This document shows positions 12,029 to 19,807 of a DNA stretch of 64,000 nucleotides, one piece after another. How positions within the stretch are numbered: the first letter of the stretch is position 1; each line of letters starts with the position of its first letter. The notes below the pieces were generated by a model. That model had not been told where the DNA came from, did no database searches, and saw only the letters and a list, made by a program, of their open reading frames with translations. The position numbers were made by a program, and so were the translations under genes. Source of the DNA: Gordionus sp. m RMFG-2023 (taxonomy: Eukaryota > Nematomorpha > Gordioida > Chordodea > Parachordodidae); NCBI RefSeq assembly GCF_954871325.1, contig NC_088777.1:45795366-45859365 (forward strand), written 5' to 3'.

Positions 12029-12433
12029 TGTTGGATTATGCAAAGTATATTTATGGAACAAAAATAATTTAAATGATGGATTTTATTTTATGAGTTTATT
12101 TCTGCGAAAAATTATATTTGTATATGCAAAACAAATTTTACATTTTTTTATAGTTTATGTAACAAAATTAATTTAAATGATGGATTTTATTTTATGTATT
12201 TATTTCTTCCAAAAATTATTATTTTAATATGCAAATACATATAATGTTTTATGGCTATATAAATAGCTAAGAAAAATTGTTTTTATACACATACAATCGG
12301 ATGACATTTTGAAAATAAAATTAATAAAAAAGGAAAGAGTTAATAAAGAAAAGAAAGATTTAACAAACCTTGGATTCTTAATTGCTCTCCCAATACTGAT
12401 TAAACACCCTGAGTTAAGTTCGGATTTATAACA
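12029..12433 (+). repeat. 5' LTR (405 bp)
   Basis: Begins TGTTGGATTATG and ends TATAACA. A TATA-like box (tatataaata, 12256-12265) lies 168 bp before the LTR end. Bases 12123-12264 are absent from the 3' LTR. That extra segment contains an imperfect second copy (about 12161-12218) of the sequence at 12056-12114. Confidence 0.95.
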
Positions 12434-12436
12434 ATT

Positions 12437-12454
12437 TGGACCGAAGTAAATCAG
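12437..12454 (+). other. Candidate primer-binding site
   Basis: TGG at 12437, three bases after the 5' LTR, begins tggaccgaag..., the usual form of a tRNA 3'-end complement. The matching tRNA was not identified. Confidence 0.45.
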
Positions 12455-12618
12455 GGCCTGTTAGATATTCACGTAGGAATTCAAAGGTAAAAACAAATCT
12501 ATTTTATGTTATGTAAATTATTATTACTTTTATTTATTATAGTAGTAATTTTATATTTATACAATTTTTTTAAATTATTTAAAATTATTTTAATCAAGTG
12601 GTTATTGAGTACACTTTA

Positions 12619-13029
12619 ATGTATATTACGCAAATAAATTTATTAAGTTTAATACTTGAAAATATAAGTATAATTATATTTTTGGTGCTAATTTTAAGTT
12701 TCACGTTAGGTTTAATTATAGGAAGAAATACGACTTACGTTAAGATAGAGATTAAAGAGTTAGAAAATATTAAGAATATATTAAGAGAGGAAGATAAGAA
12801 AAGAAATATAAACAACTTCATACGAACGGATAATTACAGACAGATAAGTTGCTATAGCTGTGGTCAGTCAGGCCATATGTCGCGTGATTGTGATTTAACA
12901 AAAGATTTGAAATGCGCGAGATGTGGCAGGAATGGCCATTTAGCTATAAGATGTAGGTTAAACAATATAATTGTGAGATGTAATATTTGTGGCCAGGATG
13001 GACACACTCAAGAAAAATGTAACAAATGA
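12619..13029 (+). CDS. gag: Gag-like protein: membrane segment plus three CCHC zinc knuckles
   Basis: The ATG at 12619 gives 136 residues. Residues about 16-37 form a strongly hydrophobic segment, followed by a charged, probably coiled stretch. Three zinc knuckles then follow: CYSCGQSGHMSRDC, CARCGRNGHLAIRC and CNICGQDGHTQEKC, all CX2CX4HX4C. In retroelements such knuckles bind the genomic RNA. There is no recognisable capsid domain, and the protein is far shorter than usual gypsy Gag (several hundred residues). The frame closes with TGA at 13027-13029 followed directly by CTA, and continues open in the same frame to 13569. An upstream GTG at 12598 would extend it by seven residues. Confidence 0.85.
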   Translation: MYITQINLLSLILENISIIIFLVLILSFTLGLIIGRNTTYVKIEIKELENIKNILREEDKKRNINNFIRTDNYRQISCYSCGQSGHMSRDCDLTKDLKCARCGRNGHLAIRCRLNNIIVRCNICGQDGHTQEKCNK

Positions 13030-13569
13030 CTAAGAAAGAAATATTTTGATAATGATTTTAAGAATTGTTTTAATGTTGATAATTTAGTAGAAAATAAGAA
13101 TAAATATTTTAATTTTAATAATAAATTTGGTAATAATAGTTTTTCTAATTTTAGTTCAGGTAAAATTAAGCATTTTAATTGTAATGATATATTAGATCAT
13201 GATAATAATTTTGTTAATGTTAATAATTGTAGTAAAAATAAGTATTTTAATTTTAATAATGATAAGTTGGATAATGTTGATAATGCTAGTGCAAGTAAGA
13301 ATAATTATGGTAATAAGAACGAGAAATTTTGTGATGATAAAAAGTGCTTTAACGTTGATAATTATAATTCAAGCGATATTAATAGAAGTGATATAAAGAT
13401 AAAAAGTAGAGATTTTGAAATATATAGAATTAAAAAGGCAACTAGGGTAGACGTACTAAAGATGGAATTAGAGAATTTTTTAATGAAAAATAGATGCCCT
13501 AGAGTAAAGATAAACATGGAGGAAGCAGAAATTTGTTTTTTATTAGATACAGGAGCAGAAATTATTTAA
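13030..13569 (+). CDS. Asn/Asp-rich linker and aspartic protease start, in frame behind the Gag stop
   Basis: After the Gag TGA the same frame stays open for 179 codons. The first part (13030 to about 13400) is unusually rich in Asn, Asp, Phe and Lys, built from aat/ttt/gat codons with repeated local patterns. The end reads RCPRVKINMEEAEICFLLD-TGAEI, the substrate-binding strand and active-site DTGA of a retropepsin. The frame stops at 13567-13569 just after DTGA, and similarity continues in the Pol frame. There is no obvious start of its own, so it is either translated by readthrough of the TGA or not translated. Confidence 0.7.
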   Translation, partial: LRKKYFDNDFKNCFNVDNLVENKNKYFNFNNKFGNNSFSNFSSGKIKHFNCNDILDHDNNFVNVNNCSKNKYFNFNNDKLDNVDNASASKNNYGNKNEKFCDDKKCFNVDNYNSSDINRSDIKIKSRDFEIYRIKKATRVDVLKMELENFLMKNRCPRVKINMEEAEICFLLDTGAEII

Positions 13570-16500
13570 TAAGTATAAAGGATTTTATGAGATTTTGGCC
13601 AGAGAAAGAATTTGTTACTAAAAAGATAAGAGCCAAACAATTGGATGATAGCATGGTGAAAATTTTAGGGTATTATAGGGTAAGGTTACCAAGAGTTAAT
13701 AAAAGTATAAATTTGTGGATAACGACGTTGAAGATTGAACCAATTTTAGGATGGTATGATATAAGAACGTTAGGTCCAGTCTATAATTGGTGGAAATTTT
13801 TCGATACTATCCCTGTAAGTAATGATGAAAATAGTGAAATGATAGATTTCGATAGATTTAAGTTACCTATTATAGAGGATAAACAAGAATTAGTTCTCGA
13901 TAAACTTAGAAATCGAACACCAGAATTTTTGATTAAATATAGAAGCAACTTAGAAGAAAATAAGAAAACAAGAGATACAAAGACAATAGAGGTAAATTCA
14001 GTCGAAATTAAACAAGAAATTAATAATATGGTAGACCAGAATGTTGTTGAAGAGATTGTGGACAAAGAAATAAAGATTATTTTGAATAGGTATAATGAAG
14101 TCTTTAAAGAAGAATTAGGTACTCTGAAAAATTTTGAAGTAGATATACGATTAGAAGAAAATTATAGGCCTAAGTTTTGCGGCATAAGAAGATTACCGTT
14201 TTCTTGGATAGAAGAGATAGATAAAGAATTAGATAAATGGTTAAAAGACGGAATAATAAAACCAATAGTGCATAGTGAATGGGCAACACCTTTAGTGCCC
14301 ATAAGAAAACCAGATAACAGTTTAAGATTGTGTATAGACTATAGAGTAACAGTTAATAAGTGCGTAATAAATGAAAAGTATCCACTACCTAGAATAGAAC
14401 AACTGCTAGCGAATTTAAGAGGAGACACCCTGTTTTCAAAGATTGATTTTTCGAATGCTTATTTGCAAATTAAGGTGAGTGAAAAGACAAGTAAGATACT
14501 AACGATTACAACTCATAGAGGTTTGTTTGCATTCTGCCGATTACCTTTTGGTTTGAAAATATCAGCGCCAATATTTCAAAGAACGATGACGGCGTTATTT
14601 CAAGGAATAAAAGGAATAATGTATTATTTAGATGATGTTTTGATATCTGGTAGAACAGAAGAAGAACACAATTCGAGATTAGTTAAAGTGAGAACGATGA
14701 CGGCGTTATTTCAAGGAATAAAAGGAATAATGTATTATTTAGATGATGTTTTGATATCTGGTAGAACAGAAGAAGAACACAATTCGAGATTAGTTAAAGT
14801 GTTAGATATTATATTAGAAAATGGTTTAAAAGCTAATTTGAAGAAGAGCATTTTTGGAGTAATAGAAATAAAGTATTTAGGACATGTTATAAAGGGAAAT
14901 GAGATTACGCCAATTGTAAAGAATATAGATAAGATCATGAATATGAGAGCCCCGAATAATAAAGCGGAGGTACAAGCGTTTTTAGGAGCAACAAATTATT
15001 ATCATCGGTTTGTTCAAAATTTTGCAGAAATTGCTACACCGTTGTATGATTTATTAAAGAAAAATAAAAAGTTTGAATGGGGAGAAGCACAGGAGAAAAG
15101 TTTCGAAAAGTTGAAAATAAAGATGGTAGAGAAGCCTATTTTAAGTTGTTTTAATGAGAAATTAAATATTATTTTAGCAGTAGATGCTTCTAATGAAGGT
15201 ATAGGAGTTTTGTTGCAGATGATAGATAATGTGGAGAAACCTGTTTTATTTTTATCGAGACGATTTAATAGCACTGAGATAAATTACTCAACGATAGAAA
15301 GAGAGGCTCTAGCAGTGAAATTCGGGCTTACGAAATGTAAGGAATATCTGATAGGAAAAAGGTTTTTATTGTATACGGACCATAAGCCGTTGGTAGATTT
15401 ATTTAAAAAAGAGAATAAGGAACTTATGATTTCACCCAGGTTGCAAAAATGGCTAATTTTAGTTGGTAATTTCGATTTTGAAATAAAATTCAGAGAAGGT
15501 AAACAAAATTGCTTACCGGACATTTTATCAAGATTGTTTAATAAAGACATTGAAGACAAAGAACCAGTAATCAATAGTTTAGAATATATAGAAGAAGAAA
15601 ATGTAAATGGTAATATTATAAGAGCGGTGAGAATAGATACAAGAGAAAAACCTATAACATTTGATATAGTAGATAAGATATCCCAAAAAGATGAAGAATT
15701 AATAAGAATTAAAGCTTGTGTAAAAGGAGATATAGAATGGAAAAATGAAGATAAAGCGTTTAAAAAAGTTAAGAGTGAATTAAATATAGAAGATAATTGT
15801 TTATTGAGAGGATATAGATTAGTGTTACCGAATAAATTAAGAAAGGAAACCTTAAATGTAATACATTCAGGTCATCAAGGCATAGAAAGAATGAAAAATA
15901 AAGCAAGAGAATATATGTGGTGGCCTAAGATGAATAAGGAAATAGAAGAGTTAGCAAGGAGCTGTGAAACCTGTAACATGTGGGCTAATGTTCCAGCAAA
16001 GAATAAGGAAGATAAATGGCCAAAGACAGACATTCCATGCGAAAGAATACATGTAGATTTTTTAGAATATGAGAAGAAAAGATTTTTTATCATGGTAGAT
16101 GCAGGTTCAAAATGGATAGATTGTCAGCAAGTTTCAGGTTTATCAACAAGAGTAGCTTTAGACAAGATAAAGGATTTTGTAGGCAAATATGGTTTGATGA
16201 AGACGATAGTATCAGATGGAGGTCCAGCGTTTAAAGGTAGAGCATTTGATAAATTTTGTGATAGGTGGAATATTAGACATTTATTATCACCACCTTATTA
16301 CCCAAGAAGCAATGGACAAGCTGAACGAATGGTAGCGTTAGTAAAGAGTTGGTTGAAAAAGGCAAAATATGGAGAAGGTCAATGGTGGTTATCATTGTTA
16401 GCATACAACAGTACGGAAACAGCAAAAGGAAAGTCACCAGCTGAACTATTTTTAGGAAGAAAGACGAGATCAGAATTAGATTTTTTAAAGGAAAAAGTGA

Positions 16501-16685
16501 TAAGGAGAGAACAAGCAGAGAGTGAAAGATTTCCAGTAGGAAGTTTGGTGTGGGTATTGTTGTTTGATGGGCCTATTAAATGGGGGAAGGGTGTAATAAG
16601 CAAAAATATAGGAAAGAAAAAAGTAGAAGTAAAGATTGAAGGACAAGAACTGAAGCAAGTAAAGTGTAGAAGCTTAAGGCCTTAG
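13533..16685 (+). CDS. pol: Pol polyprotein: protease remainder, RT, RNase H, integrase
   Basis: The open frame is about 1050 codons; the true start lies in the preceding frame. Counting from 13533: the protease C-terminal part is near residues 14-100. RT begins near 214 (KFCGIRRLPFSW) with motif A FSKIDFSNAY and the YLDD active site at 365-368, repeated at 402-405. RNase H begins near 540 with Asp551 in AVDAS. The integrase H2C2 zinc region is HSGHQGIE...CETC. The integrase core has Asp842, Asp895 and Glu931 (52 and 35 residues between them, DD35E). A C-terminal tail follows. It is flanked by Gag upstream and an accessory ORF downstream. The 37-residue duplication across the RT palm probably disables this copy. 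Confidence 0.93.
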   Translation: MFFIRYRSRNYLISIKDFMRFWPEKEFVTKKIRAKQLDDSMVKILGYYRVRLPRVNKSINLWITTLKIEPILGWYDIRTLGPVYNWWKFFDTIPVSNDENSEMIDFDRFKLPIIEDKQELVLDKLRNRTPEFLIKYRSNLEENKKTRDTKTIEVNSVEIKQEINNMVDQNVVEEIVDKEIKIILNRYNEVFKEELGTLKNFEVDIRLEENYRPKFCGIRRLPFSWIEEIDKELDKWLKDGIIKPIVHSEWATPLVPIRKPDNSLRLCIDYRVTVNKCVINEKYPLPRIEQLLANLRGDTLFSKIDFSNAYLQIKVSEKTSKILTITTHRGLFAFCRLPFGLKISAPIFQRTMTALFQGIKGIMYYLDDVLISGRTEEEHNSRLVKVRTMTALFQGIKGIMYYLDDVLISGRTEEEHNSRLVKVLDIILENGLKANLKKSIFGVIEIKYLGHVIKGNEITPIVKNIDKIMNMRAPNNKAEVQAFLGATNYYHRFVQNFAEIATPLYDLLKKNKKFEWGEAQEKSFEKLKIKMVEKPILSCFNEKLNIILAVDASNEGIGVLLQMIDNVEKPVLFLSRRFNSTEINYSTIEREALAVKFGLTKCKEYLIGKRFLLYTDHKPLVDLFKKENKELMISPRLQKWLILVGNFDFEIKFREGKQNCLPDILSRLFNKDIEDKEPVINSLEYIEEENVNGNIIRAVRIDTREKPITFDIVDKISQKDEELIRIKACVKGDIEWKNEDKAFKKVKSELNIEDNCLLRGYRLVLPNKLRKETLNVIHSGHQGIERMKNKAREYMWWPKMNKEIEELARSCETCNMWANVPAKNKEDKWPKTDIPCERIHVDFLEYEKKRFFIMVDAGSKWIDCQQVSGLSTRVALDKIKDFVGKYGLMKTIVSDGGPAFKGRAFDKFCDRWNIRHLLSPPYYPRSNGQAERMVALVKSWLKKAKYGEGQWWLSLLAYNSTETAKGKSPAELFLGRKTRSELDFLKEKVIRREQAESERFPVGSLVWVLLFDGPIKWGKGVISKNIGKKKVEVKIEGQELKQVKCRSLRP
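14580..14801 (+). repeat. Exact 111-bp in-frame tandem duplication within RT
   Basis: Bases 14580-14690 are repeated without a single difference at 14691-14801. The unit encodes 37 residues from RTMTALFQG to SRLVKV and contains the catalytic YLDD. Confidence 0.97.
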
Positions 16686-16941
16686 AGAGAAATGAGAAAT
16701 ATACGAAGAATTAGAAAAGAATAAATTGATGATAGACATAGTAGGAGAATCATAATTTGGAAAGGAATAACGTGATGATAGACATAGTAAGAGAATCATA
16801 CGTTGTAGGAAATAAAAGGGATGTTAGACTTAATTAGGAGAGTTATATTTGATAAAGAGTTAGAGAAGAAATTCTAACCTAGTATAGAGAAATAAGAGTC
16901 GAAGAATATATATATATATGTGTATAAAGTATTTTATTTAG

Positions 16942-17268
16942 ATGGCCTCCTATGTTAGAGTGGGTAACAAGGTAATGAAGATAGAGATAAGAGAGGTTGA
17001 CGGTTCAGAAGAATCCAACAAATGGGTAGAAGCCGCTAGGAACGAAGCGAAACAAAGATACGGAGATTGGCTACAAGAAACGCCAGCGAGAGGGGGTCGC
17101 AGAATAGCACCGTATATCACAAGAAGGAGAGTGGAATGCTGGGCGTGCGGGGGTGAACACAAACTTAGGTTTTGCCCAAGTATAGAGTTAACAACGAATA
17201 GTAATTCGAATGAACCAGTGAGGAACATGGTAGCATCGGCAAACACGATGGAGTTAAGGGAAGTTTAA
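16942..17268 (+). CDS. Accessory 3' ORF of the LTR element, zinc-knuckle-like
   Basis: The 108-codon frame lies between pol and the 3' LTR in the position where some gypsy elements carry env. It has no signal peptide or membrane segment, so it is not an envelope gene. It starts MASYVRVGNKVMKIEIREVD. The middle is basic (RGGRRIAPYITRRR), and a Cys/His cluster CWACGGEHKLRFC (CX2CX3HX4C, one residue shorter than a standard knuckle) follows. A decayed relative of the same frame, including CWACG, is present in copy B at about 5090-5320. The stop codon overlaps the polypurine tract. Its function is unknown; nucleic-acid binding is an inference. Confidence 0.7.
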   Translation: MASYVRVGNKVMKIEIREVDGSEESNKWVEAARNEAKQRYGDWLQETPARGGRRIAPYITRRRVECWACGGEHKLRFCPSIELTTNSNSNEPVRNMVASANTMELREV

Positions 17269-17278
17269 AGGGGGGAGA
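17267..17278 (+). other. Polypurine tract
   Basis: The purine run aaaggggggaga immediately precedes the 3' LTR and is the expected primer for plus-strand DNA synthesis. Confidence 0.85.
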
Positions 17279-17541
17279 TGTTGGATTATGCAAAGTATAT
17301 TTATGGAACAAAAATAATTTAAATGATGGATTTTATTTTATGTGTTTATTTCTGCGAAAAATTATATTTGTAAGCTAAGAAAAATTGTTTTTATACACAT
17401 ACAATCGGATGACATTTTGAAAATAAAATTAATAAAAAAGGAAAGAGTTAATAAAGAAAAGAAAGATTTAACAAACCTTGGATTCTTAATTGCTCTCCCA
17501 ATACTGATTAAACACCCTGAGTTAAGTTCGGATTTATAACA
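17279..17541 (+). repeat. 3' LTR (263 bp, lacks the 142-bp TATA-containing segment)
   Basis: Matches the 5' LTR except for one substitution (T in place of A in ttttatgTgttt) and the absence of the bases corresponding to 12123-12264. Confidence 0.95.
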
Positions 17542-17546
17542 GCTTT
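17542..17546 (+). repeat. Target-site duplication, right copy (gcttt)
   Basis: Identical to 12024-12028. Confidence 0.85.
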
Positions 17547-18857
17547 AAACTTATAAATTTTAATTCTATAATATATATCATTTTATAATATTCAAGAAAA
17601 CTTCATTATTTAAACTAACATGTTATGAATTTGTAATTTATATAGAATATATATCCGCATGATGGCGTCTTATTATAAAATATTTTATTTATAATTTCAT
17701 AATAAAAACACAAATAAATTTATTTTTTATTGTTTACCCTTCTTATCAATACGATTTGCAAAATAGTATTATATTTTAATAAGTCAAAGGCAATTTAAAT
17801 TTTGCTAAAGGCCGTTTAACAGTGAAATAATGATTAAAAATCTTTCGTTTCAGTAAGGATAAAATACATATTAATTTTACAATTAAGATAGTAATAGAAA
17901 GGCTGTACCGATGTTAAAATTACGAAATTATAAATGGGTATACATCAGGTTTGGCATTGCATCTAATTTTTATTGCGTAAACATCTTGGAATTGATATAC
18001 CATTACAAGCTGTTATAAAACAAAATTATTTTAAAAAAGCGTTTAGAATAGGACGATCCAAAATATAGGCTGATTTTATTTGCCCCTGATCAATCTTTTC
18101 CCAAAATATTTTTGTTTGATAACATAGTTTTAAGTGTTATCATTATTAGAAGTTGTATTAAAAAATATCTCTAAATCTTATACAAATTTTGAAATACACT
18201 TATTTATAACCAGGCCATTTAAATATCGGCAAAAATTGATGCATTAATAATAGAACCATATGAATATTGAATCTTACCAGATATACTTATAGCCAGGAAT
18301 TTTCTATAGACGAGAACTTTTTTTTATAAAAAAGATATCAGAGTGAAAATTTATCTTGGAATAAGAAATTCAAATGCACGTCTGGTTTCGTCGTTCTTTA
18401 TATTTTTACGATAAACCTTGGTATACGCGCCCTAAATATAATATACCAGGACGAAGCGTATCAAGATCTGGCTTCTTTGCTTTTAAAAAAGTACCACTTT
18501 TTAAATTTTTTTCACTATATCTAGTTATTTCTACCAATGGGTTCTTAGGCCACTAGGCTATCATTTTTTTAAAAATTTTTGCCAAAATAATTTCTCAGAT
18601 TAATGGTGATCCTGATTCACTTTTAAAATGTCACAATCAACTCAAATCGCTGTTTCGAGGCAATTATTTCTCGGATTTCATAGTTCCCTTTTTGCTCGGC
18701 CCGTATTTTTAAAAAAATGTTATTTTAATATAGATTTATATAAATAAATAAAATTAATTATATTTCCATTATAGTATTATGAAAAAGAAAACAAAGTACT
18801 ATTTCCCCCCTACAGAAATAGTAGCAGGAGAGAAAGAATTTTTTATTTTTATTTTTT
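17547..18857. other. AT-rich intergenic sequence, no gene seen
   Basis: No supported feature apart from a short ggccgtttaac word near 17811 resembling the end of the foldback family described elsewhere. Confidence 0.4.
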
Positions 18858-18990
18858 CAAGCCTGAGGGTCGGATAGTATAACTTCAAACCCTCTTTAGA
18901 TAAATCCTTAATTTGAGGGTTACATGAGTCTCTTCCAAAAAATGTTAATTTAAAACGGGTTACTATTGTTGAGACAAAAATAAATAAATG
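18858..18990 (+). mobile_element. Scrap of the 3' end of an RLE-type LINE
   Basis: The stretch from ggtcggatagta through ctctttagataaatccttaattt to gttgagacaaaaat aligns by eye with 61560-61680 and 54495-54615. It is the C-terminal nuclease region of the LINE at 59.8-61.9 kb. It is too short and damaged to encode anything. Confidence 0.5.
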
Positions 18991-19442
18991 TTCTTTTAAA
19001 TTATCAAAGTGCCATATTGGAGTAAATAAATGCCATATTTAAGGTTTATCAAAAAAAAATTCGTTTATTTATTTCTTGACATTAATTAACGTTTTAAATA
19101 TTTAAGAATAATATAAAATTATCGTATCACCCTATTGTACAATAACAGGTGTTTAAATAATTTCATTGGCTAGAGTAAGTCACGTGAATGCATCGCAATG
19201 TCATTTTATAACTTATTTTAATTTTCAACAAATAAATTTTATATATAATTTTAAAAAATTTGCAATCGATTTCCTATATAATAAAACAAAAAACTGGCGA
19301 TATAATATTTATTATAATAATTTAAAATATCATTTAAAAAGTAAATTGCATTTTTTTTTAAAATGTGACTAATTGTCCTTGTGGCATTAATTAAAAAATT
19401 TATGCATTAGTGAATTAAATATTTAATACTGGCTATTTTAAT

Positions 19443-19744
19443 TATATATGTCGTATTGAGAAGATCCTGAATCTCTCAATTTGAGATCATTTTTTGTAGG
19501 TCATTTTTAAAATTTGAAAAACGCGATTTGACCGGAAATATCAGCATGAGTTTGGAAACCATTTCCTAATCAATATTAATTTTTCACGCCAAAATTGTTT
19601 GAAATACACAGGGTTGCTAAGTACTTTAAACATGCCGGAATATATTTCGGATCAAATTAGATCTTTCAAAATTTACAAAATCGCAATCAATAATGGAGAA
19701 ATTCTAAATCCTCAAGGATTCCATATCTCTATACGACATATATA
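19443..19744. mobile_element. Foldback (MITE-like) element downstream of the SLC13 stop codon
   Basis: The termini are inverted repeats: 19443-19461 (tatatatgtcgtattgaga) against the complement of 19726-19744, 18 of 19 matching. The internal arms also pair, for example aaaatttgaaaaacgcgattt...ggaaatat on the left against the complement of the right. The whole 302 bp is therefore an imperfect palindrome centred near 19594. The flanks are AT-rich and no longer target duplication could be called. Confidence 0.75.
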
Positions 19745-19807
19745 CTAATACTTTAGTTCTAATTTTGTTATATTTAAGAGAAATTATTTTTTATAAAATT
19801 CGATGGT

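Larger units (their letters stand above)
12029..17541 (+). mobile_element. Young Ty3/gypsy-like LTR retrotransposon
   Basis: Complete structure: 5' LTR (12029-12433), leader, Gag (12619-13029), protease segment (13030-13569), Pol (13533-16685), accessory ORF (16942-17268), polypurine tract (17267-17278), 3' LTR (17279-17541) and 5-bp TSDs. The shared 263 bp of the LTRs differ by one substitution, so the insertion is recent. The order protease-RT-RNase H-integrase and the DD35E integrase spacing place it in Ty3/gypsy. Unusual points are a minimal membrane-anchored Gag, an in-frame UGA, a frame change after the protease active site, an RT duplication and a 142-bp length difference between the LTRs. 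Confidence 0.95.

Noticed and set aside
13536-13542. UUUUUUA as a programmed -1 frameshift site for Gag-Pol
   Set aside because: A shift here would lose the protease DTGA that directly follows, so it is unlikely to be the functional route; kept only as a low-interest observation.
13781-14065. Minus-strand open frames under pol (also 14735-14938, 15014-15274, 15284-15574, 15875-16093, 16379-16603)
   Set aside because: All are antisense shadows of the long Pol frame with no similarity of their own.
16950-17246. Minus-strand 98-codon frame opposite the accessory ORF
   Set aside because: The plus-strand frame is the one with a zinc motif and a relative in copy B, so this is its shadow.
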